A program made the translations under genes and the position numbers. DNA of 64,000 bases from Streptomyces chattanoogensis (GTDB lineage Bacteria > Actinomycetota > Actinomycetes > Streptomycetales > Streptomycetaceae). Shown piece after piece: positions 17,791-25,622 of the stretch (its first letter is position 1; each line of letters starts with the position of its first letter). The notes under the pieces are model-generated. The model did not search any database. It was not told the DNA's origin and saw only the letters and a list, made by a program, of their open reading frames with translations. The stretch covers positions 20,735-84,734 of the forward strand of contig NZ_LGKG01000162.1 in assembly GCF_001294335.1 (NCBI RefSeq). The letters are read 5' to 3'.

Positions 17791-18954
17791 CTACCGGCGG
17801 CCCGTCACCGTGCTCTCCACCGCGAACAGTTCGCCCTCCACATGGTCGAGCGCGAGCCGCAGCGCCCCGGTGGCGACCGCCGCCTCGCCCAGCTCCGACA
17901 GGGCGACCTCCGGCGGGCGCAGACAGTAGCGCGCCAACTCCCCGCGCAGCGGCTCCAGCACACCGGCCAGACCCGCCGCCCAGCCGCCGACCACCACCAG
18001 CTCCGGGTCCAGCGCCAGCACCAGCGCCGCCACATCGTGCACCAGCCGCCGGATGAACCGCTCCACCGCCTCCCGCGCCCGCGCATCCCCGTCCCGCGCC
18101 AGCGCGAACACCGCCGCGACCTGCGCCTCGTCCAGTGGTTGCAGCGGCTCACCGGTCGTCGACAGCAGCGTCTCCGGCGTCGCCTCCCGCCCCAGCAGAT
18201 GCAGCGCGCCGATCTCCCCGGCCGCCCCGCCGAACCCCCGGTGCAGCCGCCCGCCGATCAGCGAACCGGCCCCCGGGCTCAGCCCCGCAAGAACGAACAC
18301 CACATCGCCGGACCCGGTTGCCGCACCCTTCCAGTGCTCGGCCACCGCCGCCGCGTTCGCATCGTTCTCGACCAGCACCGGGCAGCGGAACGACCGCCGC
18401 AGCCGTTCCCCCAGGGGGAGACCGGTCCAGCCGGGCAGCGCCGTACCCAGCCGCACGGTGCCGTCCGCCTCCACGATTCCCGGGCTGCCCACGCCCACCG
18501 CCCGCAGCGAACTGCGCGGCACCCCCGCCCGGCGCAGCAGATCGGCCACCACACCGCGCACCTGCTCCAGCCGCTCATCGGCCGGCGCGGTCTGGGCCAC
18601 CGGGCGCTGCGCCGCATCCAGCACCTGCCCGCCCAGGTCGGCGAGCTGGGCCGCGACACGGTGCGGGCCGATCTCGATGCCCAGCAGATGGCCCGCCTCC
18701 GTACGGAACCGGAACCGGCGGGCCGGCCGTCCCTGGCGGCGCGCCTCGCCCTCCCCGGCGGCCGCCTCGGCCACCAGCCCGGTCTCGATGAGCCCCTCGA
18801 CCACGCCCTCGACCGTCGGCCGGGACAGACCCGTCACCTGGACGAGATGGGTGAGCGTGGGGGAGTCCGCGGCGCGCAGTGCATGCAGCACCACCGCGGA
18901 GTTGATCCGTCGCAGCAGGGAGGGATCCCCACCCGTGAGCCGCCCCACCGTCAC
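17791..18954 (-). CDS. ROK-family transcriptional regulator
   Basis: Protein of 387 residues combining an N-terminal winged helix (about 10-75, with LTHLVQVTGLSRPTVEGVVE) and a ROK sugar-kinase fold (about 90-370; GVGSPGIVEADGTVRLG, ENDANAAAVAEHW). ROK repressors of this form answer to sugars. The kinase zinc motif CxCGxxGCxE is absent: the matching region reads GGAAGEIGALHLLGREATPE, so catalysis is unlikely and a purely regulatory role is favoured. It is divergent from the small gene at 19143 and convergent with GntR; no sugar transporter is adjacent. Confidence 0.87.
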   Translation of the reverse strand: MTVGRLTGGDPSLLRRINSAVVLHALRAADSPTLTHLVQVTGLSRPTVEGVVEGLIETGLVAEAAAGEGEARRQGRPARRFRFRTEAGHLLGIEIGPHRVAAQLADLGGQVLDAAQRPVAQTAPADERLEQVRGVVADLLRRAGVPRSSLRAVGVGSPGIVEADGTVRLGTALPGWTGLPLGERLRRSFRCPVLVENDANAAAVAEHWKGAATGSGDVVFVLAGLSPGAGSLIGGRLHRGFGGAAGEIGALHLLGREATPETLLSTTGEPLQPLDEAQVAAVFALARDGDARAREAVERFIRRLVHDVAALVLALDPELVVVGGWAAGLAGVLEPLRGELARYCLRPPEVALSELGEAAVATGALRLALDHVEGELFAVESTVTGRR

Positions 18955-19142
18955 TCTCCTCGCGTCGCGTGTCTGGCGGATCGTAGCCGGTCAGCGGGTG
19001 TGCGGCGAGACCCGGCAGCGGCCGCGCACGGCACCGGCACCGGCACGACGGCACCCGCGCGCAGACCGGCTCGCCCCCTCCGCGCGCCCGGCGGACAAGC
19101 GGTGGACGGCCAATTGTCAGACCCCGGCGGTTTACTGACGGT

Positions 19143-19592
19143 ATGACGAGTGCGGAGCGGCTGAGGGTGATCGACGACCTGCGGGGCCGGACGTTCCCGG
19201 CCCGCAGGGAGCGGACCGCGGCGGGGGAGAGCGGCCCAGGGTTCCATGTGGTGCGGCTGTGGGAGAGCTCCCCGCTGTGGGACGCGGACCCGGCGGACGC
19301 CCGGGAGATACGCGAGGACTGCGCGGCCGAGCTGACGGCGCTGACCGCGGTGCTGTCCTTACGGTGGGGCGAGCCCGCCGTCCTCGAACTCTCCGGGGCC
19401 CTGGAACGGGCCGCGATGGGGCTGCCGGTCCGGCCGCCGCTGGACATCCTGTGCGGCCTGGTGCCCCGGCTGCACACCTGGCAGGAGGCGGGCCGCCGGG
19501 TCGCGGTCGGCGCGGGGCAGGGCGGACCGGAGCAGCCGTATCAGCTGCTGGCGGCGATTACCGACCCGGGCGCGCTACGGAGCCTGGACTGA
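19143..19592 (+). CDS. Conserved hypothetical protein with a TTA codon
   Basis: Protein of 149 residues with no domain I recognise. It is acidic and helical, with DPADAREIREDCAAELTALT in the middle and a hydrophobic VLSLRWGEPAVLELSG stretch. Leu73 is encoded by TTA (19359-19361), the rare codon read only by the bldA tRNA in Streptomyces, which would tie its synthesis to late growth or differentiation. The start ATG at 19143 has little Shine-Dalgarno match. It is divergent from ROK, and its last 18 bp overlap the convergent mug gene. Confidence 0.6.
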   Translation: MTSAERLRVIDDLRGRTFPARRERTAAGESGPGFHVVRLWESSPLWDADPADAREIREDCAAELTALTAVLSLRWGEPAVLELSGALERAAMGLPVRPPLDILCGLVPRLHTWQEAGRRVAVGAGQGGPEQPYQLLAAITDPGALRSLD

Positions 19593-20138
19593 CGCATCGG
19601 CGAAGGCCGCCGCGCGCAGCCGGCCGTACTCCTCCGCCATGGTGGCGAGCGTCCAGTGGGCGTTCAGGCCGCTGGGGTTGGGCAGTGCCCAGATGCGGGT
19701 GTCGCCGAGGGTGCGTTCCTGGGGGCCGATCGCGGCGTGCTTGTCGCCGAAGGCGACGCGGTAGGCCGTGACGCCCGCGACCGCAAGCCAGCGCGGCCGC
19801 AGCTGCGCCACCTTCTCGGCGAGCAGCCGCCCGCCCTCGCGGTACTCCTCGGCCGATAGTTCGTCGGCCCTGGCGGTCGGCCGGGCCACGACATTGGTGA
19901 TGCCGAGGCCGTGTGCGAGGAGTTCCTGCTGCTCGGCAGGCGCGAACTGCCGCGGGGTGAAACCGGAGGCGTGCAGAACGGGCCAGAAGCGGTTGCCGGG
20001 GCGGGCGAAGTGATGGCCGGTGACGGCCGTCATCAGCCCCGGGTTGATGCCGCAGAAAAGCACCCGCAGACCGCTCGCGGCCACGTCAGGGACGAGGCGG
20101 TCGCGAGCGGCCTGGAGTTCTTCGGAGGTGAAACGCAT
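19575..20138 (-). CDS. mug: G/U mismatch-specific DNA glycosylase
   Basis: Uracil-DNA glycosylase superfamily, Mug type, 187 residues. It removes uracil or ethenocytosine from G-mispairs, starting base excision repair. The first catalytic motif GINPG is at about 30-34 within LFCGINPGLMTAVTGHHFA, followed by RPGNRFWPVL; the second motif NPSGLNAHW is near 155-163. Length fits the family. Its 3' end overlaps the hypothetical gene at 19143 by 18 bp. The upstream purB gene is 42 bp away on the same strand, so they may be cotranscribed. Confidence 0.9.
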   Translation of the reverse strand: MRFTSEELQAARDRLVPDVAASGLRVLFCGINPGLMTAVTGHHFARPGNRFWPVLHASGFTPRQFAPAEQQELLAHGLGITNVVARPTARADELSAEEYREGGRLLAEKVAQLRPRWLAVAGVTAYRVAFGDKHAAIGPQERTLGDTRIWALPNPSGLNAHWTLATMAEEYGRLRAAAFADASVQAP

Positions 20139-20180
20139 ATCACCAGCGTGTCAGAAGCCCGGGGCGGGATGCGGCCCGGG

Positions 20181-21623
20181 TTACAGGATCGCGCCGGGGG
20201 TGTACGCCGCGGCCTCCGGGTGCTGCTTGGCGATCTCCTCGATCCGGGCGACGACGGACGCCACCTGGTCGGCCGCCGCACCCGTGAAGGAGAGCTTGTC
20301 CGCCATCAGGGCGTCCAACTCGGCCCGGTCCAGCGGGATCCGCGCGTCCGCCGCCAGCTTGTCGAGCAGTTCGTTGCGCTCCGCGCCCTGCTCACGCATC
20401 GCCAGCGCCGACGCGACCGCGTTCTCCTTGATCGCCTCGTGCGCCTCCTCGCGGCCCACCCCGGCCCGTACGGCGCCCATCAGCACCTTCGTCGTCGCCA
20501 GGAAGGGGAGGTAACGGTCCAGCTCGCGGGCGACGACGGCGGGGAAGGCGCCGAACTCGTCCAGCACGGTCAGGAACGTCTCCAGCAGCCCGTCCAGCGC
20601 GAAGAAGGAGTCCGGCAGAGCGACCCGGCGCACCACGGAGCAGGACACATCGCCCTCGTTCCACTGGTCGCCCGACAGCTCGCCCGCCATCGAGGCATAG
20701 CCGCGCAGAATCACCATCAGGCCGTTGACGCGCTCGCAGGAGCGGGTGTTCATCTTGTGCGGCATGGCGGAGGAACCGACCTGGCCGGGCTTGAAACCCT
20801 CGGTGACCAGCTCGTGGCCGGCCATCAGCCGGATCGTCTTGGCGATCGACGAGGGGGCGGCGGCCAGCTGCACCAGCGCGGTGACCACGTCGTAGTCCAG
20901 CGAGCGCGGGTAGACCTGGCCGACGGAGGTGAACGCCTGCCCGAAGCCGAGGTGCGCGGCGATCCGCTGCTCCAGTTCGGCGAGCTTGGACGCATCGCCG
21001 CCCAGCAGGTCCAGCATGTCCTGGGCGGTGCCCACGGGGCCCTTGATGCCGCGGAGCGGGTAGCGGGACAGCAGGTCCTCCAGGCGCGCGTACGCCACCA
21101 GCAGCTCGTCCGCCGCCGTCGCGAAACGCTTGCCCAGCGTCGTGGCCTGCGCGGCCACGTTGTGCGAGCGGCCCGCCATGACCAGCTCGGCGTTCTGCGC
21201 GGCCAGCGACCCCAGGCGCGCCAGCACGGCGACCGTACGGTCCCGCATCAGCTCCAGCGACAGCCGCACCTGCAGCTGCTCGACGTTCTCCGTCAGGTCA
21301 CGCGAGGTCATGCCCTTGTGGACCTGCTCATGGCCGGCGAGCGCGTTGAACTCCTCGATCCGGGCCTTGACGTCGTGCCGGGTGACCTTCTCGCGCTCGG
21401 CGATCGAGGCCAGGTCGACGTTCTCCAGGACCCGCTCGTAGTCGGCCGGCGCTTCCTCGGGGACCGCCACCCCCAGGTCCTTCTGGGCACGCAGCACGGC
21501 AAGCCACAGCTTCCGCTCCAGCTTCACCTTGTACTCGGGGGACCAGAGCACGGCCAGCTCCGCGGAGGCGTAGCGGCCGGCCAGAACATTGGGGATGCGA
21601 GGCTTCGCAGACACAGCAGTCAC
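20181..21623 (-). CDS. purB: Adenylosuccinate lyase
   Basis: Fumarase-superfamily enzyme of 480 residues that acts twice in purine synthesis (SAICAR to AICAR, and adenylosuccinate to AMP), releasing fumarate. The superfamily signature GSSAMPHKMN is near residue 287-296, with the catalytic Ser just before it; GMTSRDLTENVEQLQ near 104-118 and RSHNVAAQATTLGKRFA near 152-168 hold active-site residues. Cytosolic homotetramer in known members. It is followed closely by mug. No other pur gene is nearby, as expected for purB in Streptomyces. Confidence 0.96.
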   Translation of the reverse strand: MTAVSAKPRIPNVLAGRYASAELAVLWSPEYKVKLERKLWLAVLRAQKDLGVAVPEEAPADYERVLENVDLASIAEREKVTRHDVKARIEEFNALAGHEQVHKGMTSRDLTENVEQLQVRLSLELMRDRTVAVLARLGSLAAQNAELVMAGRSHNVAAQATTLGKRFATAADELLVAYARLEDLLSRYPLRGIKGPVGTAQDMLDLLGGDASKLAELEQRIAAHLGFGQAFTSVGQVYPRSLDYDVVTALVQLAAAPSSIAKTIRLMAGHELVTEGFKPGQVGSSAMPHKMNTRSCERVNGLMVILRGYASMAGELSGDQWNEGDVSCSVVRRVALPDSFFALDGLLETFLTVLDEFGAFPAVVARELDRYLPFLATTKVLMGAVRAGVGREEAHEAIKENAVASALAMREQGAERNELLDKLAADARIPLDRAELDALMADKLSFTGAAADQVASVVARIEEIAKQHPEAAAYTPGAIL

Positions 21624-21716
21624 ATGGCCAGAGTCTACTGGCGGTTTACGCAGGCCAGCGCCCCGCCCCGGGCTGTGCGTTCCTACAGGCCGCCCTGCAG
21701 GCCGCGCACCCGGCCG

Positions 21717-22487
21717 TCACCCCTCGTACGGCAGCAGCTCGGGCCGCTTGGCCGGACGGCCGTCCCCCGAGGACCGGCCGGTGAGCCGGCGGCCTATCCA
21801 CGGGACGAGATGTTCGCGCGCGAACCGCAGATCGGCGACCCGCCGGGCGCCCCAGCCCGGTGCCGCCGCGGCCGGCAGCGGGGCGTCCCAGTCCGACTCG
21901 GCGGGCAGCCCGAGCGCCTGCCAGACGGCCTCCGCCACCCGCCGGTGCCCCTCGGCGTTCAGATGCAGCCGGTCGTCCGCCCACAGCCGGGGGTCGGCCA
22001 GCGCCCGCGACGCATACAGGTCCACGACCACCGCACCGTGCCGGGCCGCCAGAGTGTCGATCTCCGCGAACAGCCGCTCCATCCGCGGCCGGAACGGCTC
22101 CAGCACCGGCCCCTCACGCCCCGGACTGCGCATCAGCACCAGCCGCCCGCCGCCCTGGGCCAGCTGCCCGGCGGCGTCCGCCAGCTGCGCGCACACCCGC
22201 TCCACATCGCACTTGGGCCGCAGTACGTCATTGAGCCCGCCGACCAGCGTCACCAGATCGGCCCGCATCGCGGCCGCGGGACCGCACTGTTCCCCGGCGA
22301 TCTGGCCGATGAGCTTGCCGCGCACGGCGAGATTGGCGTAGCGGAAGCCGGGCGCGAGGGCCGTCAGCCGGGCGGCGAGCAGATCGGCCCAGCCGCGGTA
22401 GGAGCCGTCGGGCAGCCCGTCCGACATCCCCTCGGTGAAGCTGTCGCCGACCGCGACGAAACTGGTGTAATGGGCATTCATCTCCAT
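21717..22487 (-). CDS. SGNH/GDSL hydrolase
   Basis: Esterase-like protein of 256 residues. Block I GDSFTEGMSDG is near residue 13-23 (catalytic Ser), the Gly of block II lies near 58, block III GGLNDV near 84 supplies Asn, and block V DDRLHLNAEGHRRVAEAVW near 175 supplies Asp and His. There is no signal peptide, so it is intracellular, unlike the secreted lipases of this superfamily. An internal ATG at codon 3 is an equally plausible start. It is divergent from the TetR gene at 22613. Confidence 0.87.
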   Translation of the reverse strand: MEMNAHYTSFVAVGDSFTEGMSDGLPDGSYRGWADLLAARLTALAPGFRYANLAVRGKLIGQIAGEQCGPAAAMRADLVTLVGGLNDVLRPKCDVERVCAQLADAAGQLAQGGGRLVLMRSPGREGPVLEPFRPRMERLFAEIDTLAARHGAVVVDLYASRALADPRLWADDRLHLNAEGHRRVAEAVWQALGLPAESDWDAPLPAAAAPGWGARRVADLRFAREHLVPWIGRRLTGRSSGDGRPAKRPELLPYEG

Positions 22488-22515
22488 GGCGCGGTGATCC
22501 TATCCCGCGGTGTAC

Positions 22516-22546
22516 GGTCGGATGCCGTCCGGTCGGAATGCCGTCC
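22516..22546. promoter_or_regulatory. Tandem near-identical 15/16-bp elements upstream of TetR
   Basis: GGTCGGATGCCGTCC (22516-22530) is followed directly by GGTCGGAATGCCGTCC (22531-22546). Each half carries a partly symmetrical GGTCGG/CCGTCC core. The site is midway between the divergent SGNH and TetR genes and may be an operator. Confidence 0.45.
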
Positions 22547-22612
22547 GATACGCGAGAACACGCAAGGCGCCAGAAAACCTGAGGCGCGAGGAAACGTAAG
22601 GGTGGTGGCACG

Positions 22613-23236
22613 ATGACTCCCCGCCGCCGGGCTGCCCCCGACGCGCCGACGTTCACCGAGCGTGCCCGCAGACAGCAGCTCATCGACTGCACCATCGACC
22701 TGATCTCCACCCGCGGATATCCGGCCACCTCCCTGTCGGCCATCGCCGAACGGGCCGGTCTGTCCAAGGCCGCCGTGCTCTACCACTTCTCCTCGAAGGA
22801 CAACCTCACCGCGGCGGCCCTGACGCAGGTGCTGGAGGAGTTCAGCGCCCACGTCGGCGAGCGGGTGGCGCGCGAGACGAACCCACGGGACGCCGTCGTC
22901 GCCTACGTACGGGCGATGATCGGCTATCAGCAGGCCCACCGCCGCCAGGTCCGCGTGATCACCGAGATGCTCCTCGACGATCACGGCGGCACCCGGCTGA
23001 AGACACCCGGATCGCACGACACCCACGGCCGCCTGCAGGCTCTCACCGACCTGCTGATGGAGGGTCAGAAGGCGGGAGCGCTACGGGAGTTCCATCCGCA
23101 GACGGTGGCCCTGGCGATCGGCGGCGCGATCGACGGAGTGATCGCGCACTGGCTCGTCCACCCCGATCTCGACCTGGACGCCGCGGCCGCCGAGCTGGTG
23201 ACCTTCACTCTCAACGCGATCGAACTCCGGGACTGA
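22613..23236 (+). CDS. TetR-family transcriptional regulator
   Basis: Regulator of 207 residues. The helix-turn-helix is at about 18-65 (RQQLIDCTIDLISTRGYPAT, then SLSAIAERAGLSKAAVLYHF), and the C-terminal TetR_C-like ligand domain follows (VITEMLLDDHG region near 120). The ATG at 22613 is preceded by a short AAGGGTGG stretch. It is convergent with an FAD monooxygenase gene whose promoter region holds two TetR-style palindromes, so that gene is a plausible target; repression of itself through the 22516-22546 repeats is also possible. The two 3' ends overlap by 26 bp. Confidence 0.88.
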   Translation: MTPRRRAAPDAPTFTERARRQQLIDCTIDLISTRGYPATSLSAIAERAGLSKAAVLYHFSSKDNLTAAALTQVLEEFSAHVGERVARETNPRDAVVAYVRAMIGYQQAHRRQVRVITEMLLDDHGGTRLKTPGSHDTHGRLQALTDLLMEGQKAGALREFHPQTVALAIGGAIDGVIAHWLVHPDLDLDAAAAELVTFTLNAIELRD

Positions 23237-24485
23237 CCCGGGCGAACGCGGGGGCGCGCTCGGGCCACACGCCGAACCCGCCCAGCGTGCCCGCCACGGT
23301 CCGCAGCGCCGGAACCCGCCGCATCAGCCGCATCGGCACCGGCAGCCGCTTCTCGTCGAGCGTGCCGTCCAGAGCGGCCCGGATCATGCCGTGCTCGGCC
23401 TCCTGCGCCTTCTGCACCAGAACCATCGGCAGCTGCCGCCGCCTCTGCACCCGGGCCAGATCGGCGACGCCCACGGTGCCGCGGCGCAGCGGCCCCGCCA
23501 GGATCCGGGCGGCCGCCACCGCGTCCTGCAGCGCCAGATTGACGCCCACCCCGCCGACCGGCGACATGGTGTGCGCCGCATCCCCGATGCACAGCAGCCC
23601 GTCCCGGTACCAGCGCCGCAGCCGCCCGAACGTCACCTCCAGCAGCTTCACCTCGTCCCAGCCGATCCGGCCGGTCACCTCGCCGTCCCAGCCGAACAGC
23701 GCCCCCAGCCGGTCCCGGAGCCGCTGGATGCCATGGGCGCGCAGCTCCGCGTCCCGGCCCTTCCCGATCAGATACGCCGTCTGGTAGTACGAGCCCCGGT
23801 CCATGGTGACCGCCGCCTGGCCACCGCCGAACCGCGCGAAGACCCGGCCGTTGAGGGCGCCGGCAAGGGGGTCCCCCCTGCTCGAACGCAGTTGAGAGCT
23901 TGGGGGAGCGTCCACCCGTATCTGCCACACATCCATCGGCACCTCGATCAGCTTCTGCCGCAGTCCGGCCGCGCCGCGGACCATCGAGTCCCGGCCGTCG
24001 CAGGCCACGGTCAGATCCGCGGCGAGCTCACCCGGCGTGCCGTGCTCGTCGACGTACCGCACCCCCGTCACCCGCCCGCCTTCGGTACGCAGCCCGGTGA
24101 CCTCGGTGCGCATCCGCAGGGTGAAGGACGGCCGCTCCGCGGCGGCGCTCGCGATCAGGTTGAGGAAGTCCCACTGCGGGACCATCGCGAAGTACTTGTG
24201 GCGGCCCGGGATCCGCCGCATATCGGTCATCACGACCGTGGTGCTGCCGATCTGCGCCCGCATCTCCTCCAGCTTGGGGAACTCCAGCCGCGCGAACGCC
24301 TCGCCCAGGCCCAGTTCGTCCAGCAGGCGCAGCGTCGACGGATGAACGGTGTCCCCGCGGAAATCGCGCAGGAAGTCGCCGTGCTTCTCCAGGACGGTCA
24401 CCTGCACGCCGGCCCTGGCGAGCAGCAGCCCCAGCATCATCCCCGCCGGCCCGCCGCCCACGATGCAACACGTTGTGCGGTCCAT
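23211..24485 (-). CDS. FAD-dependent monooxygenase with an in-frame repeat insertion
   Basis: Flavoprotein of 424 residues of the PHBH/UbiH type. The Rossmann motif GGGPAGMMLGLLLARAG is at 9-25, HPSTLRLLDELGLG follows, the second FAD motif GDAAHTMSPVGGVGVNLAL is near 305-323. Such enzymes hydroxylate aromatic or quinone substrates using NAD(P)H and O2; the substrate is unknown. ATG at 24485 has GAGGGGG 8 nt upstream. Residues about 199-214 (APPSSQLRSSRGDPLA) are encoded by a palindromic repeat that appears to have entered the gene without breaking the frame. Two TetR-type palindromes lie just upstream. Confidence 0.85.
   Translation of the reverse strand: MDRTTCCIVGGGPAGMMLGLLLARAGVQVTVLEKHGDFLRDFRGDTVHPSTLRLLDELGLGEAFARLEFPKLEEMRAQIGSTTVVMTDMRRIPGRHKYFAMVPQWDFLNLIASAAAERPSFTLRMRTEVTGLRTEGGRVTGVRYVDEHGTPGELAADLTVACDGRDSMVRGAAGLRQKLIEVPMDVWQIRVDAPPSSQLRSSRGDPLAGALNGRVFARFGGGQAAVTMDRGSYYQTAYLIGKGRDAELRAHGIQRLRDRLGALFGWDGEVTGRIGWDEVKLLEVTFGRLRRWYRDGLLCIGDAAHTMSPVGGVGVNLALQDAVAAARILAGPLRRGTVGVADLARVQRRRQLPMVLVQKAQEAEHGMIRAALDGTLDEKRLPVPMRLMRRVPALRTVAGTLGGFGVWPERAPAFARVSPGVRSR
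23871..23908. repeat. Palindromic intergenic-type repeat inside a coding region
   Basis: CCCCCC (23873-23878) and GCTC (23880-23883) pair with GAGC (23896-23899) and GGGGG (23902-23906) around a 12-nt loop, flanked by GGTC. The design matches a hairpin repeat that I recall as common between genes in Streptomyces. Here it lies within the FAD monooxygenase gene. Confidence 0.7.
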
Positions 24486-24511
24486 GCTCTTGCCCCCTCG
24501 ACACGTCACTA

Positions 24512-24541
24512 ACCGATCGGTCAGCAATCTAACCGATCGGT
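24512..24541. promoter_or_regulatory. Two TetR-type palindromes upstream of the FAD monooxygenase
   Basis: ACCGATCGGT occurs at 24512-24521 and again at 24532-24541, each within TAACCGATCGGTCA. The copies are 20 bp apart, nearly two helical turns on the same DNA face, ending 26 bp upstream of the start codon. This is a classical arrangement for two TetR-family dimers. Confidence 0.7.
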
Positions 24542-24599
24542 CAGGCGAAGGGTTTTCCGGGGTCCGGGGAAGGCCCGGGGGGGCCGGGGTCCGGGGTTC

Positions 24600-25622
24600 T
24601 CACACCGCGGGCGGCCGCTGCAGCACCAGCTCCCGCAGCACGTCCTCCATCGTCACCAGTCCGGTCAGCGTCCCGTCGTCGCCGATCACCGCGGCCAGGT
24701 GGGTACGGGACGCACGCATCGCCGTCAGCACGTCGTCCATCAGTGTCGTGGCCTTGACCCGGGCGATCGGACGCAGCGCGCCGACCGCGAACGGCAGATC
24801 GCGCGGATGGGCGTCCAGTGCGTCCTTGACATGCAGATAGCCCAGAATGCGGCTGTTGTCGTCGACCACGGGGAAGCGCGAGAAGCCCGACCGGGCGGTC
24901 AGCCGCTCCAGGTCCTCCGGGGTCACCCCCATGCGCGCCACGACGACCCGCTCCGCCGGCAGCACCACATCCCGGACCGGGCGGCGCCCCAGCTCCAGAG
25001 CGTCCCGCAGCCGCTCCTTGGCCCGCTCGTCCAGGAGCCCGGCGGCCCGCGAATCCTCGACCATCTTGGCGAGCTGATCGTCCGAGAACGTCGCGGCCAC
25101 CTCGTCCCTGGTCTCCACCCGCAGCAGCTTCAGCAGACCGTTGGCGAGCGCATTGACCGCAAAGATCACCGGACGCAGCGCACGCGTCAGCGCGACCAGC
25201 GGCGGGCCCAGCACCAGAGCACTGCGCACCGGCTCCGCCAGCGCCACGTTCTTCGGCACCATCTCGCCGAAGAGCATGTGCAGATACGTGGCCAGCGACA
25301 GCGCGATCACGAACGAGATCGGATGGACCAGGGTCTCCGAGATGCCCACGGCATGGAACACCGGCTCGAGAATATGGGCGATGGCCGGCTCGGCGACCGC
25401 ACCCAGCACCAGCGTGCACAGCGTGATGCCCAGCTGCGCGGCGGCCAGCAGCGCCGACACATGCTGCAGCCCCCACATCACACTGTTCGCCCGCCGGTCA
25501 CCACGCTCCGCATACGGCTCGATCTGACTGCGGCGCACCGAGATCAGCGCGAACTCGGCACCCACGAAGAAGGCGTTGACGACCAGCGTCAGCAGACCCA
25601 CGAACAGCTGGAGGGCAATCAT
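24600..25622 (-). CDS. CNNM/CorC-type membrane protein with CBS domains (short form)
   Basis: Membrane protein of 340 residues: DUF21/CNNM transmembrane domain at about 1-190 (helices near 1-22, 60-85, 98-118, 130-150) and a CBS pair at about 210-335 (VRDVVLPAERVVVARMGVTP). It lacks the C-terminal CorC_HlyC domain that its neighbour has. Members are linked to magnesium and cobalt efflux or homeostasis; the old hemolysin label is misleading. Its ATG overlaps the stop of the upstream gene by 4 bp, so the pair is translationally coupled and likely works as a hetero-oligomer. Confidence 0.87.
   Translation of the reverse strand: MIALQLFVGLLTLVVNAFFVGAEFALISVRRSQIEPYAERGDRRANSVMWGLQHVSALLAAAQLGITLCTLVLGAVAEPAIAHILEPVFHAVGISETLVHPISFVIALSLATYLHMLFGEMVPKNVALAEPVRSALVLGPPLVALTRALRPVIFAVNALANGLLKLLRVETRDEVAATFSDDQLAKMVEDSRAAGLLDERAKERLRDALELGRRPVRDVVLPAERVVVARMGVTPEDLERLTARSGFSRFPVVDDNSRILGYLHVKDALDAHPRDLPFAVGALRPIARVKATTLMDDVLTAMRASRTHLAAVIGDDGTLTGLVTMEDVLRELVLQRPPAV

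Noticed and set aside
19911..22616. A 901-codon open frame antisense to purB and the SGNH gene
   Set aside because: It overlaps two clear genes completely, is His/Arg/Gln-rich and has no start features.
24512..24541. Attachment site or inverted-repeat end of a mobile element
   Set aside because: The two ACCGATCGGT units fit a TetR operator, and no transposase or integrase gene is nearby.
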